Below, piece by piece: positions 8,412 to 17,801 of a stretch of DNA of 64,000 nt. Source of the stretch: Vreelandella neptunia (lineage in GTDB: Bacteria > Pseudomonadota > Gammaproteobacteria > Pseudomonadales > Halomonadaceae); NCBI RefSeq assembly GCF_034479615.1, contig NZ_CP140255.1:372001-436000 (forward strand). The letters run 5' to 3'. How positions within the stretch are numbered: the first letter of the stretch is position 1; every line of letters begins with the position of its first letter. Below the pieces are notes generated by a model. That model was not told the origin of the DNA. It searched no databases and was given only the letters and a program-made list of their open reading frames with translations. The position numbers and the translations under genes are program-made.

Positions 8412-9380
8412 ATGGTCAGCAAAGTGCACAATCGCCACGATCATAGCTACAAATTACTCTTCTCTTACCCCGAAATGGTCAGAGACTTACTGACTGGCTT
8501 TGTTAAGGAAGCCTGGGTCGAGCAGTTGGACTTCTCGACGCTGGAAAAGGTTAGCGGCTCCTACGTCACCGAGGATCTGCGTGATCGTGAGGATGACGTC
8601 ATTTGGCGAGTGCGCTGGGGCGATGATTGGCTCTACGTCTATCTACTGCTGGAGTTCCAGTCTTCCGAAGACAAACATATGGCTGTGCGCATAATGACGT
8701 ATCAGGGGCTGCTGTATCAGGATCTGATTCGTCAGGAAGCTTTTACGCCGAGCGGAAAGCTGCCACCGGTCTTGCCGATAGTCCTCTACAATGGTGAGAA
8801 ACGTTGGACAGCGGCACAAAACGTGGCGGAGCTAGTCGAACGTGTACCGGGAGGGCTTGAGCGCTATCGACCAGACTTGGCGTATCTGCTTCTCGACGAA
8901 GGTGCTATCGTCAATGACCCTGCGTGGTCGGATCAAATGCGAAACGTGGCGGCTGCGCTCTTTCGGTTAGAGCACAATCGTGACGAGCAAGACATGCTGG
9001 AGGTGCTCGGAGCCTTGGTTGAGTGGCTCAAGGCGCCTGAGCAAACTGGTTTGAGGCGTGCGTTTGTGGTGTGGATACGCCGAGTGCTATTGCCTAGTCG
9101 GGCAGCTGTGGTGGAGTTACCTGAATTCTCGGATTTACAAGAGTTACACGAGGTGCATGACATGCTGGCAGAACGAATCAAACAATGGCCTGAGCGTTGG
9201 GAAGAGAAGGGTCGTATGAGTGAAGCCCGCGATAACCTGTGCTCTCTAATCAGGCTGAAATTTGGCGAAGTGCCTCAATGGGTAGAGCTGCGTGTAGAGC
9301 AGGCCGACCACGCACAGCTGAAAGCCTGGATGGACAAGATCCTGTTTGTCGATAGCCTGGATAAAATGTTCAAGCCGTAA
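8412..9380 (+). CDS. Rpn-family recombination-promoting nuclease / putative transposase (PD-(D/E)XK)
   Basis: Resembles the Rpn (RpnA/YhgA-like, PF04754) family, PD-(D/E)XK proteins first called transposases and later linked to RecA-independent recombination. The 322-residue protein starts with the family pattern HDHSYKLLFSYPEMVRDLLTGF. The nuclease core is visible as Asp61/Asp62 in LRDREDDVIWRVRW, then Glu81-Phe-Gln83 in YVYLLLEFQSSED. MTYQGLLYQDL and LPPVLPIVLYNG follow, and a helical, variable C terminus. AGGAG lies 5 nt before the ATG. No terminal repeats or target duplication prove mobility. It interrupts the conserved recJ-prfB-lysS neighbourhood, which suggests acquisition. Confidence 0.82.
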   Translation: MVSKVHNRHDHSYKLLFSYPEMVRDLLTGFVKEAWVEQLDFSTLEKVSGSYVTEDLRDREDDVIWRVRWGDDWLYVYLLLEFQSSEDKHMAVRIMTYQGLLYQDLIRQEAFTPSGKLPPVLPIVLYNGEKRWTAAQNVAELVERVPGGLERYRPDLAYLLLDEGAIVNDPAWSDQMRNVAAALFRLEHNRDEQDMLEVLGALVEWLKAPEQTGLRRAFVVWIRRVLLPSRAAVVELPEFSDLQELHEVHDMLAERIKQWPERWEEKGRMSEARDNLCSLIRLKFGEVPQWVELRVEQADHAQLKAWMDKILFVDSLDKMFKP

Positions 9381-9505
9381 CATGGCTGGATGTAAGCTAA
9401 CTTGGCTCTGCAGGCCATGGATATCCCGGTGCCAAACCAGTCGCGAGCTGAAGCAGCCTATAAATAGCTAGCTGAGTGGTATTAGCCTATGCAGTGAATC
9501 GCTGT

Positions 9506-9527
9506 CTGGCTAAAAATATTTAGCCAG
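9506..9527. repeat. Perfect 9-bp inverted repeat
   Basis: CTGGCTAAA and TTTAGCCAG flank a 4-nt AATA centre in the spacer between the Rpn gene and the YitT-like gene. No T-run follows on the plus strand. It could be a transcription-factor site for the membrane-protein gene that starts 56 bp later, or a weak terminator for the Rpn gene. Confidence 0.5.
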
Positions 9528-9582
9528 CATGAGGTGCCGAATAACCATTTCACATCCTTAATAATTTAAGTAAGGACGCCCC

Positions 9583-10212
9583 ATGCGCGTAGAAGATTTA
9601 CCCCAGGATCAGCATCGCCCCTATGAAGATATGATGGCGATGCTGCTGGGCACGTTCTTTGTTGCGCTGGGGGTAACCTTTTACACCCATGCGGTGCTAT
9701 TAACCGGTAGTACGGCAGGCTTGGCGTTGCTGCTTAGCTATATGACCAGCAGTGTGACCGGCTGGGGTTTTGGGGTGTACTTTTTTGCCATTAACCTGCC
9801 GTTTTACTACTTGGCGGTGAAGCGCATGGGCTGGAGCTTTACCCTTCGCACCTTTGCCGCCATCGGCTTGGTATCGCTGTTTTCAGAGTTAACCCAAGGC
9901 TGGGTGCAGTTTGCCAGCGTGCCCTCGATCTACGCCGCCTTGATGGGCGGCGCGCTGATGGGCATCGGTATGCTGATGCTATTTCGCCACCGCACCAGCC
10001 TGGGCGGTATCAATATCCTCGCGCTCTACTTACAGGATAAACATGGCCTGCGCGCAGGCTACGTTCAACTGGCGATTGATGGCGTTATCCTGCTAATTGC
10101 ACTGACCCAACTGCCGCTGGATCGTGTGGGTTATTCGGTACTAGGGGCGCTGACGCTAAACCTGATTATCGCCCTGAACCATAAGCCAGGGCGATATATC
10201 GGAGTGACCTAA
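9583..10212 (+). CDS. YitT-family integral membrane protein
   Basis: Polytopic inner-membrane protein of unknown substrate. The 209 residues contain about five hydrophobic spans, the first in MLLGTFFVALGVTFYTHAVL. Typical family wording is seen in LLTGSTAGLALLLSY, GFGVYFFAINLPFYYLAVKRMGWSF, MGGALMGIGMLMLFRHRTSLGGINILALYLQ and LGALTLNLIIALNHKPGRYIG. It begins at ATG 9583 behind AAGGA and stands alone between the Rpn gene and the copper locus on the opposite strand. Assignment to the YitT/DUF161 group is by motif memory only. Confidence 0.75.
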   Translation: MRVEDLPQDQHRPYEDMMAMLLGTFFVALGVTFYTHAVLLTGSTAGLALLLSYMTSSVTGWGFGVYFFAINLPFYYLAVKRMGWSFTLRTFAAIGLVSLFSELTQGWVQFASVPSIYAALMGGALMGIGMLMLFRHRTSLGGINILALYLQDKHGLRAGYVQLAIDGVILLIALTQLPLDRVGYSVLGALTLNLIIALNHKPGRYIGVT

Positions 10213-10218
10213 ACACGT

Positions 10219-10290
10219 TTAGCCAAGCCAGAACCACCACACTATCAGTGCTATAAGCCCAAGGCCTGCCAGGTTGATCAATAAGCTCAT
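10219..10290 (-). CDS. 23-residue membrane mini-protein coupled to copA (possible cupredoxin remnant)
   Basis: The copA stop codon overlaps an ATG in the arrangement ATGA (10290-10287). It opens a 23-codon frame encoding a single hydrophobic helix rich in Leu/Ile and ending V-W-W-F-W-L-G, then TAA. In other gammaproteobacteria copA is often followed by a small membrane-anchored cupredoxin-domain protein whose first residues look like this. Here no cupredoxin sequence follows the stop. It is either a true small membrane protein or the surviving 5' end of a decayed gene. The comparison is from memory and unverified. Confidence 0.45.
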   Translation of the reverse strand: MSLLINLAGLGLIALIVWWFWLG

Positions 10291-12872
10291 GAGGATTCCT
10301 CCTGGCTGGCTTTCCATAGCCGCAAGCGGTTGGCGTTACTCACCACGGTGATGGACGAGAGTGACATGGCAGCGCCCGCAATCATCGGTGAAAGCAGCAT
10401 GCCGGTGAGCGGGTAGAGCACGCCCGCCGCGATGGGAATACACAGTAGGTTGTAGCCAAAGGCGCCCACCAGGTTCTGTTTGATATTGCGCAGCGTGGCG
10501 CGGCTGATCTCTATCGCTGATGCCACCCCATGCAGCGAGCCGCGCATTAGCGTGATACCCGCGCTCTCAATGGCCACATCGGTGCCTTGGCCAATGGCAA
10601 AGCCCACATTTGCTCGGGCCAGCGCCGGGGCATCATTGATGCCATCGCCTACCATGCCAACGATTTCTCCTGCCTTCTGACGACGCTCTATCTCGGCGTG
10701 CTTGTCCTCGGGTAACAGCCCTGCTCGAAACTCATCAATGCCCACTTCCTGGGCAATGGCCTTGGCGGTGTGCTCGTTATCGCCTGTCAGCATAACGATG
10801 GTTAAGCCGTCTTTTTGCAGGCGCTTGATCGCGGCCACGGTGTCGTGGCGAAGCGGGTCGCTGATGCCAAACAGGGCGGCCAATTTGCCATCTACCGCCA
10901 AGTACACCAGCGTGCGGGCCTGCTCTTCTAGGGCGCGTGCTTGCTCTTCACCTGCCTTGAGATCCACCCCTGCCTCGCTCAATAGACGTGCATTGCCCAG
11001 CAGCAGCACTTTGCCGTCAGCAGTTTGCGCTTTTACCCCGCCACCGGTCACGCTATCGAAATCCTTAATCTCGGAAGGGTTGGCGTTGTGTTCCTCCGCG
11101 TAGGTCATTAACGCCGCCGCCAGCGGGTGCTCGGAGCCGCGCTCCAGCGCGTTCACCAGCGCGAGTGCCGTGGATTGTTCCACGCCAAACATCTGTGCAT
11201 CGGTGACGCTGGGCTTGCCCTGGGTGAGCGTGCCGGTCTTATCGACCACTAGCGTGGTCAGCTTGCTGGCGGTTTGCAGCGCTTCGCCGCTGCGCACCAG
11301 CACCCCTTGCTCCGCTGCTTTACCGACGCCGATCATGGTAGAGATCGGCGTCGCCAAGCCGAGCGCACAGGGGCAGGCAATAATCAGCACGGTGGTCGCC
11401 GTCACCAGCATATGGATTACTTGGGGGGCGGGCCCTAGGTTGAACCACGCCAGGGCAGTCAATACGGCAATGATCATTACCGCAGGCACAAAAACGCTGG
11501 AGACCTGGTCGGCTAGCTCGCCAATCGGTGGGCGCGAGTTTTGGGCGCTCGCTACCTGTTCGGTAATCTGCCCCAGGCGAGTGTCGGTGCCCACCCGCGT
11601 GGCGCGATAGATCAAGCCGCCTTTGCCATTCACCGTGCCCGCGCTGACTTCATCTCCCGCGCTTTTGTCGATCGGCAGTGGCTCACCGGTAAGCATCGAT
11701 TCATCGATATGGCTTTGGCCTTCAACAACGTCACCATCCACCGGCAAACGCTCACCGGGGCGCACCCGTACATGGTCGCCAGCACGCACCGCGTCAATCT
11801 CAATCTCCTGCTCGTGTCCGTCGCGAATCACCCGCGCCGTACGGCTCTGCAGATCGAGCAGACGCTTTAGCGCATCGCTGGTGCGGCCCCGGGCGCGTAG
11901 CTCCATGGCATTGCCGAGCAGAATCAGCCCGATCACCATCGCTGAGGCTTCAAAGTAGATGCCCTGGGCAACCTCGGGCAACCACGGCGCAAACAGCACC
12001 ACGGCCATGGAATATAGCCAGGCGGCGCCAGTGCCCATGGCAACCAAGGTATCCATATTGGCCTGGTGGTGCTTGAACTGCTTCCAGGCGTTGACGAAAA
12101 AGTGGCGTCCTGGGAAGGCCAGAATGCCCAAGGTTAATAAGCCGATCACCAGCCAGTAGAGACGCCCCATGCCCATCGGGTGGGGGTGGAAAAAAAACAT
12201 GCTCATCATCAGCGGAACCGCCAGTGCCAGCGAGATCGCACTTCCGCGCAGCCGTTTTTGGTACGTCTTGGCATCCTGCTCTTCACGAGTGCGTTCTGCT
12301 TCCCGCATATCCACAATCGGTTCGGCGCCATAGCCGGCTGACTCAACGGCGGCGATTAACGCTTGGGTCTCGGCACTGCCAAACACCTGGGCGGAGTGGG
12401 TGCCAAAATTGACGCTGGCGGTGTCGACTCCCTCCGTGCGCTCTAGTGCTTTCTGCACGCTCTTAACGCAGCTGGCGCAGGTCATCCCGCTAATCGCCAG
12501 GCGCTGTTTCTTGCCTTGCCCTTGAGGCTGGGAGTGAGCACTTGCGGTTTTTTCAGCTTCGGCATCAGCGGGTGCCGCGGTTTCTGGCTGCTTATCAGCA
12601 TCGTCTGGGGCTGTTTCCTCCAGAGCTGCTTCGCCTGGCGGGTAGCCCGCCTCGGTCAAGCGTTGATCAAGCTCGGCGTCGGTTAGCGATGAAACAACCT
12701 CAAGGCGTTTTTCGCTAGGCGTGCCGACGACATCGGCGCTTGGGTCAACGCTTTGCACTGCCTCGCGCATACGCTTGACGCAGCCCTGGCAATTCATGCC
12801 AGGAATGGTTCGCGTGGTGGCCCCATTGGCAGGGCTTACGCTTGAGGCGGCTTCGGTAGAGGCGTCGCTCAT
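10287..12872 (-). CDS. copA: Cu(+)-exporting P-type ATPase CopA
   Basis: P1B-1 ATPase that pumps cuprous ions out of the cytoplasm. The 861-residue protein carries two N-terminal heavy-metal domains, GMNCQGC (Cys28/Cys31) and GMTCASC (Cys132/Cys135), separated by an acidic, Ala/Glu-rich linker. Eight membrane spans are expected, with the CPC ion site at 500-502 ([11 protein letters not shown]). Catalytic motifs present: TGE in [10 protein letters not shown], phosphorylated Asp544 in [16 protein letters not shown] and [10 protein letters not shown]. The Cu-specific C-terminal motifs AFGYNLL and [15 protein letters not shown] are also present. Its ATG overlaps the stop of the upstream MerR-family regulator (ATGA), so the two are translationally coupled. 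Confidence 0.95.
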   Translation of the reverse strand: MSDASTEAASSVSPANGATTRTIPGMNCQGCVKRMREAVQSVDPSADVVGTPSEKRLEVVSSLTDAELDQRLTEAGYPPGEAALEETAPDDADKQPETAAPADAEAEKTASAHSQPQGQGKKQRLAISGMTCASCVKSVQKALERTEGVDTASVNFGTHSAQVFGSAETQALIAAVESAGYGAEPIVDMREAERTREEQDAKTYQKRLRGSAISLALAVPLMMSMFFFHPHPMGMGRLYWLVIGLLTLGILAFPGRHFFVNAWKQFKHHQANMDTLVAMGTGAAWLYSMAVVLFAPWLPEVAQGIYFEASAMVIGLILLGNAMELRARGRTSDALKRLLDLQSRTARVIRDGHEQEIEIDAVRAGDHVRVRPGERLPVDGDVVEGQSHIDESMLTGEPLPIDKSAGDEVSAGTVNGKGGLIYRATRVGTDTRLGQITEQVASAQNSRPPIGELADQVSSVFVPAVMIIAVLTALAWFNLGPAPQVIHMLVTATTVLIIACPCALGLATPISTMIGVGKAAEQGVLVRSGEALQTASKLTTLVVDKTGTLTQGKPSVTDAQMFGVEQSTALALVNALERGSEHPLAAALMTYAEEHNANPSEIKDFDSVTGGGVKAQTADGKVLLLGNARLLSEAGVDLKAGEEQARALEEQARTLVYLAVDGKLAALFGISDPLRHDTVAAIKRLQKDGLTIVMLTGDNEHTAKAIAQEVGIDEFRAGLLPEDKHAEIERRQKAGEIVGMVGDGINDAPALARANVGFAIGQGTDVAIESAGITLMRGSLHGVASAIEISRATLRNIKQNLVGAFGYNLLCIPIAAGVLYPLTGMLLSPMIAGAAMSLSSITVVSNANRLRLWKASQEESS

Positions 12873-13297
12873 GGGGTCTCCTTGGTAGACGTGGCGTCAG
12901 GAAAACTCTCAATCAGGCGGCACACGCTGTGGCCGTCGGGGGAGCCGTCGGGCATTTGCTGCCAGCTCTCCATGGCCTGTTCCATGCGTTCGGCTAGCGC
13001 TTCCAACTCGGCAATGCGTGCCCGAATTTGCGGCAGGCGGCTGGCGAGTAAGTCGCGTACCAATGGGCAGGGTGAGTCACCTTGGTCGGCGTGGGTCAGA
13101 ATGTCGCGAATCTCCGCCACGCTAAAACCTAATTTGCGCGCCCGCTGAATAAACCGCAGACGCTCTAGGTCGGTATCTGAAAATAGCTGATAGCCGTTAT
13201 CTGGATGGCGCTGGGGGGCAAGTAGCTGCTCACGAGCGTAGTGGCGCACGGTCTCAGCGGTAACGCCGCCCCTTTTGGCAAGCTCGTTCACTTTCAT
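12869..13297 (-). CDS. MerR-family metal-responsive regulator (CueR/ZntR-like)
   Basis: DNA-distorting activator, presumably of its own copA operon. The 142-residue protein has the MerR winged helix ([26 protein letters not shown], residues 1-26, then [26 protein letters not shown]), a dimerisation helix (about 80-115) and a C-terminal metal loop. Possible ligands are Cys77 (SPCPLV), His123 and Cys126 (GHSVCRLIE). CueR's Cys112/Cys120 pair and the Cys-Cys of ZntR are not reproduced, so the metal preference is uncertain despite the coupling to copA. A perfect operator lies upstream in a TTGACC/TACACT promoter with a 20-bp spacer. Confidence 0.85.
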   Translation of the reverse strand: MKVNELAKRGGVTAETVRHYAREQLLAPQRHPDNGYQLFSDTDLERLRFIQRARKLGFSVAEIRDILTHADQGDSPCPLVRDLLASRLPQIRARIAELEALAERMEQAMESWQQMPDGSPDGHSVCRLIESFPDATSTKETP

Positions 13298-13333
13298 GGC
13301 CTGTTCTCCCGACCGGTCAAGTAGTGGTTATTC

Positions 13334-13365
13334 AGTGTAGAACCTATGGGTAACCCATAGGTCAA
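13334..13365 (-). promoter_or_regulatory. MerR-type promoter/operator of the cueR-like/copA operon
   Basis: Read on the minus strand: -35 TTGACC (13365-13360), a 20-bp spacer, and -10 TACACT (13339-13334). Across the -35/-10 interval lies a perfect dyad, ACCTATGGGT-T-ACCCATAGGT (13362-13342), with 10-bp arms around one base. An over-long spacer holding a dyad is the hallmark of promoters activated by MerR-family proteins. It ends 36 bp upstream of the regulator's ATG. Confidence 0.85.
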
Positions 13366-13560
13366 GGCCTCTTGGCTCTGTAAGCTGAAATGACTAAAAC
13401 ACTGATTTAAAACGACCGTGCGACTAATGTATAAGCCAAAAATAAAATAAAACGAGCGTTTGCCCTTGAACCTTTGGCTCAGTTGCGAGAAAACAGTCAT
13501 GTAAAAATAAAGAGGGTGGATCGTCGGTATCCACTGGATCATCGGGAAGAGAGGCCCACT

Positions 13561-14910
13561 ATGAATAATAAGTTTAATAAGCTCACCCTGGCTGCTGCCA
13601 TTACGGCCGCTTTCGCCAGCCAAGCCCACGCGGGCGGGTATCAAATTAACGAGCAGAGCGTGAGTGGGCAGGGCTATGGCCATGCCGGGCGAAGCTCTAA
13701 CATCCATGATGCAACCATTGTGTACGGTAACCCGGCGGGGATGTCGTTTTTAGACCGTGCCCAGGTGACTGCTGGTGGTACGTATCTAAATGTGAATACT
13801 GACATCTCTAATGTCGAAGCTTCCCGCTATATCGACTCTGGAGTCGCGCTTGGCGGCGCCCCAAATGGCAATCAGATCCCGGTCGGTAGCATTCCCGGAG
13901 GGAATGATGGCGATATGGTGCCAGGTACGCCGATCCCCTTTGCTTTCTATGCGCACCCAGTGACCGATCAACTGGCGTTCGGGTTTGGGGTGTATGCACC
14001 CTTTGGCTCAAAAACTGATTATGAAGATGATTTTCAAGGGCGCTATTTTGGCGACTACACCGAAGTCAAAGTGGTCAGTGCACAGCCGACGGTTTCTTAC
14101 CGCTTTAATGACCAATGGTCAGTAGGCGCGGGAGTTACTTATAACCGTATAGAAGGTGAGCTACGCCGCCAGCTCCCCTCTGAGCCAACCTTTAATGCAG
14201 CGAACGATATCGACTCGCGGGTTGACGGTGAAGACGAAGCGTGGGGCTACAACTTGGGTGTTATCTATCGCCCGGCCCCTGAAACCACCTTGGGTCTGAC
14301 CTACCGCTCGAAAGTAGACTACACCCTGGAAGGCGATTTTAGCGCGACTGATCCCATGGGTAATGTTCTGCGCTCAGATACCGCTAACCTGGATTTGACC
14401 ACCCCAGAGACAGTTAACTTCTCGCTCACCCAGCAGATGACCGACCGTCTCAAGCTGATGTTCGGGGCTTCCTGGGTGCGTTGGAGCCACTTTGATCAAA
14501 TTTTGGTTACCGGTAGTCAGGGTAATACGATTACCCAGGAAGTTCAGAACTACTCAAACGCCTGGGCATTTGCCACTGGCGGCGAGTACCAGTTAACGAA
14601 AACATTAGCGCTTCGTGCTGGGGTAACGTTAGACATGACGCCGACCAATGATGAGGATCGTAGCGTACGTATTCCTTCCGATGATCGACGTATTTTCTCG
14701 CTGGGGGCAGGCTGGAGTCCCACACCTGACCTGACTGTCGATGTGGCTTACTCCTATCTGTCAGAGCGCGGCACCTTTGTTGAGCAGGATCGTAGCGACC
14801 TATTGGCCAGCCAAGCGACGGGTGGCCAGCCGGTAGGCGGAGCCTCCTACTCAGCCGACTACAAAAACGAAGCTCACGGTTTTGGTGCTCAGTTAACCTA
14901 CCGCTTTTAA
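13561..14910 (+). CDS. FadL/OmpP1/TodX-family outer-membrane transporter
   Basis: Outer-membrane beta-barrel that takes up long-chain fatty acids or other hydrophobic compounds by lateral diffusion. The start at 13561 follows GGGAAGAGAGG and gives a signal peptide (MNNKFNKLTLAAAITAAFASQAHA, cut before GGYQINEQSV). The FadL signature NPAG occurs in IVYGNPAGMSFLDRAQ, then FGFGVYAPFGSKTDYEDDFQGRYFG, typical of the hatch and barrel. The C terminus ends in the aromatic QLTYRF expected of BAM substrates. The 449-residue length fits. It is monocistronic, closed by a strong terminator; the ligand cannot be told from sequence. Confidence 0.9.
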   Translation: MNNKFNKLTLAAAITAAFASQAHAGGYQINEQSVSGQGYGHAGRSSNIHDATIVYGNPAGMSFLDRAQVTAGGTYLNVNTDISNVEASRYIDSGVALGGAPNGNQIPVGSIPGGNDGDMVPGTPIPFAFYAHPVTDQLAFGFGVYAPFGSKTDYEDDFQGRYFGDYTEVKVVSAQPTVSYRFNDQWSVGAGVTYNRIEGELRRQLPSEPTFNAANDIDSRVDGEDEAWGYNLGVIYRPAPETTLGLTYRSKVDYTLEGDFSATDPMGNVLRSDTANLDLTTPETVNFSLTQQMTDRLKLMFGASWVRWSHFDQILVTGSQGNTITQEVQNYSNAWAFATGGEYQLTKTLALRAGVTLDMTPTNDEDRSVRIPSDDRRIFSLGAGWSPTPDLTVDVAYSYLSERGTFVEQDRSDLLASQATGGQPVGGASYSADYKNEAHGFGAQLTYRF

Positions 14911-14934
14911 GCCCTAGAGAGCCAAACCCCAATG

Positions 14935-14960
14935 AAACCCGGCGCAGGCCGGGTTTTTTA
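14935..14960 (+). terminator. Intrinsic terminator after the FadL-family gene
   Basis: AACCCGGC pairs with GCCGGGTT around a GCAG loop and is followed by a T-run (14954-14959). It closes the porin transcript before prfB. Confidence 0.85.
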
Positions 14961-15072
14961 TTACCTAGTGGCAGGCCATTGGATGCGGGGCGTGTCGGCT
15001 TTCGTTACACTATGCGCTTTTCTGATCGATACACCTCTGTACGATCCGAGTAGACCAAGCTAGGGCGATCCC

Positions 15073-16171
15073 ATGTTGGAAACCAATCCGATTCACAACC
15101 AGCTCAAGAACCTGTCTGAGCGGACAGACGTTCTTAGGGGGTATCTTTGACTATGCCGAGAAGAAAGATCGGCTAGAAGAGGTCACCCGCGAACTGGAAG
15201 ACCCCAATGTCTGGAACGATCCAGACTACGCGCAGAAGTTAGGCAAAGAGCGCGCCTCCCTCGAAGCCATAGTGGCCACCATTGATGAACTTGAGCAGGG
15301 ACTTGGCGATAGCCGGGATCTGCTAGAGCTTGCCGAAATGGAAGAGGACGAAGGCACCGTCGAAGAAGTGTGCAAAGAGCTGGACAGCATGCAGGCGGCG
15401 TTAGAAAAGCTGGAATTTCGGCGCATGTTCTCCGGTGAAATGGATCAGAACAACGCCTACCTGGAAATTCAGTCCGGCTCTGGTGGCACCGAAGCCCAGG
15501 ATTGGGCCAATATTTTACTGCGCATGTACCTGCGCTGGGCGGAGAGCCACGGCTTCAAAGCCGATATCACCGAAATCTCTGCTGGCGAAGTGGCGGGCAT
15601 TAAGTCGGCCACGGTGCATATCCAGGGCGATTACGCTTTCGGCTGGCTGCGTACTGAAACCGGCGTGCACCGCCTAGTGCGTAAAAGCCCGTTTGATTCC
15701 GGTGGCCGTCGGCATACCTCCTTTGCCTCGGTATTCCTGTCCCCGGAAATTGACGACAGTTTCGAGGTAGAGATTAATCCCTCGGACTTGCGCGTCGATA
15801 CCTACCGCTCCAGCGGCGCGGGCGGTCAGCACGTAAACACCACCGATTCGGCCGTGCGGATTACCCACGAACCGACCGGTATCGTCGTGGCCTGTCAGGG
15901 GCAACGCAGCCAGCACGCCAACCGTGATTTTGCCATGAAGCAGCTGAAAGCGCGTCTGTGGGAACACGAGATGCAAAAGCGCAACGCCGCCAAGCAGGAG
16001 GCCGAGGACTCCAAGGCTGATATCGGCTGGGGCAGCCAGATTCGCTCTTACGTGTTGGATGATCAGCGCATCAAGGATTTGCGCACCAGCGTGCAGTCCA
16101 GCAACTGCGATAAAGTGCTCGACGGGGATATTGATCAATTTATCGTCGCCAGCTTGAAGCAAGGTTTGTAA
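15073..16171 (+). CDS. prfB: Peptide chain release factor 2 with programmed +1 frameshift
   Basis: RF2 ends translation at UGA and UAA. The gene is in two frames: codons 1-25 ([20 protein letters not shown]...) run from 15073 to an in-frame TGA at 15148-15150, and the rest continues from 15149 in the +1 frame. The join holds the conserved AGGGGG internal Shine-Dalgarno and the slippery CTT-TGA-C. Low RF2 thus lets ribosomes slip and make RF2, the classic autoregulation. The joined protein is 365 residues, exactly the E. coli length, with the stop-codon-reading tripeptide SPF in RKSPFDSGG and the catalytic GGQ in GAGGQHVN. lysS follows, as in E. coli. Confidence 0.97.
15136..15151 (+). promoter_or_regulatory. 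prfB recoding site (+1 frameshift)
   Basis: AGGGGG acts as an internal Shine-Dalgarno a few bases before CTT-TGA-C. The P-site tRNA slips from CUU to UUU when UGA is slowly decoded, and translation continues with GAC (15149-15151). Arrangement and spacing match the E. coli site. Confidence 0.95.
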
Positions 16172-16205
16172 TTTTTTTAGCGTTTGAACATGAACAGGGT
16201 GCCCC

Positions 16206-17717
16206 ATGGCTAACCAAGACGCGTCTCCTGCAGACAACGAAAACCACCTGATCGCCGAGCGCCGTGCCAAGCTGACTGCTCGCCGTGAGCGCGCCGCTGA
16301 GCAGGGAAAGAGTGCATTTCCCAATGATTTTCGCCGCGACAGCTTAACCGTCGAGCTGCAAAATGCCTTCGGCGATAAAGACAAGGCCGAGCTTGAAGCG
16401 CTGGATCACCACGCCGCTGTGGCTGGTCGTGTGATGCGTCAACGTGGCCCCTTCATCGTCATTCAGGACGTGGCCGGGCAAATCCAGCTCTACGTGGATA
16501 AAAAGGGCCTGCCCGCCGATGTGCTTGAAGACGTTAAAAGCTGGGATATCGGTGACATCGTCGCTGCGCACGGGCCGGTGCATAAATCCGGCAAGGGCGA
16601 TCTGTACGTGATGATGAAAGAGGCGCAGCTGCTCACCAAGAGCCTGCGCCCGCTGCCGGATAAGTTTCACGGCCTCACCGATATGGAAGCCCGCTATCGC
16701 CAGCGCTATGTGGATCTGATCATGAACCCGCAGTCGCGTAAGGTGTTTGAAACCCGCGCAGCGGTTATCAGCTCCATGCGCCGCTTCTTTGAAGCGCGCG
16801 GTTTTATGGAAGTGGAAACGCCGATGCTCCAGCCCATTCCTGGCGGTGCGGCGGCACGGCCGTTCATTACCCACCACAATGCGCTGGATATCGATATGTA
16901 TCTGCGTATTGCGCCGGAGCTTTACCTCAAGCGTCTGGTGGTGGGCGGTTTTGAAAAAGTGTTCGAGATTAACCGCAACTTCCGCAACGAAGGGTTATCA
17001 ACGCGCCACAACCCAGAATTCACCATGGTGGAGTTCTACTGGGCGTACGCGGATTACCGCGACCTGCTGGATATGACCGAAGCGATGCTGCGCACCGCGG
17101 CTGAAGAAGTGCTCGGTAACGCAGTGATTGAATATCAGGGGGCAAGCTACGATTTCGGCAAACCTTTTGCCCGCTTAACGCTGCGTCAGGCGATTCTTGA
17201 TCACGGTGACGGCATTGCCGACAGCGACTTGGATTCGTTGGAGGCGGCGCGGGCAACCGCTGAAAAGCTCGGCATCAAGGTCAAGGAGAGCTGGGGGCTG
17301 GGTAAGGTGCAAACGGAAATATTTGAAGAGGTTGCCGAGCACAAGCTCGACCAGCCGACCTTTATCACCGAATACCCGGCGGAAGTGAGTCCGCTGGCGC
17401 GGCGTAATGACGCCAATCCCTTCGTCACCGACCGCTTTGAGTTCTTTGTGGGTGGTCGCGAAATCGCCAACGGCTTCTCCGAGCTCAACGATGCCGAAGA
17501 TCAGGCTGAGCGCTTCCGTGCCCAGTCAGCGGAAAAAGATGCCGGCGACCTGGAAGCGATGTACTACGATGCAGATTACGTGCGTGCACTGGAGTACGGC
17601 ATGCCGCCCACCGCGGGCGAAGGTATCGGTATCGACCGCCTGGTGATGCTGTTCACCGATAGCGCCTCCATTCGCGATGTACTGCTGTTCCCTGCGATGC
17701 GTCCTGAAGTGGACTAA
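16206..17717 (+). CDS. lysS: Lysyl-tRNA synthetase, class II
   Basis: Charges tRNA-Lys. The 503-residue protein has an N-terminal OB-fold anticodon-binding domain (about 60-160: [25 protein letters not shown]) and the class II catalytic core. Motif 1 lies around [17 protein letters not shown], motif 2 is [23 protein letters not shown] and motif 3 is [28 protein letters not shown]. It starts 34 bp after prfB with AGGGTG before the ATG, so prfB-lysS is probably one transcript. No PoxA-like truncation is present. Confidence 0.96.
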   Translation: MANQDASPADNENHLIAERRAKLTARRERAAEQGKSAFPNDFRRDSLTVELQNAFGDKDKAELEALDHHAAVAGRVMRQRGPFIVIQDVAGQIQLYVDKKGLPADVLEDVKSWDIGDIVAAHGPVHKSGKGDLYVMMKEAQLLTKSLRPLPDKFHGLTDMEARYRQRYVDLIMNPQSRKVFETRAAVISSMRRFFEARGFMEVETPMLQPIPGGAAARPFITHHNALDIDMYLRIAPELYLKRLVVGGFEKVFEINRNFRNEGLSTRHNPEFTMVEFYWAYADYRDLLDMTEAMLRTAAEEVLGNAVIEYQGASYDFGKPFARLTLRQAILDHGDGIADSDLDSLEAARATAEKLGIKVKESWGLGKVQTEIFEEVAEHKLDQPTFITEYPAEVSPLARRNDANPFVTDRFEFFVGGREIANGFSELNDAEDQAERFRAQSAEKDAGDLEAMYYDADYVRALEYGMPPTAGEGIGIDRLVMLFTDSASIRDVLLFPAMRPEVD

Positions 17718-17801
17718 CACGCTACGATAACGGATGAAAAGTTGGTAAGGGCGCGTTATAGCGCCCATAATGGTCAACGTTTCGACGGCGAGGAGAATCC
17801 C

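Noticed and set aside
8412..9380. Insertion sequence
   Set aside because: The protein is Rpn-like, but no terminal inverted repeats at a fitting distance and no target-site duplication were found.
15073..15150. prfB as a frameshifted pseudogene
   Set aside because: The break is the conserved programmed +1 site, and the joined protein is full length with intact SPF and GGQ motifs.
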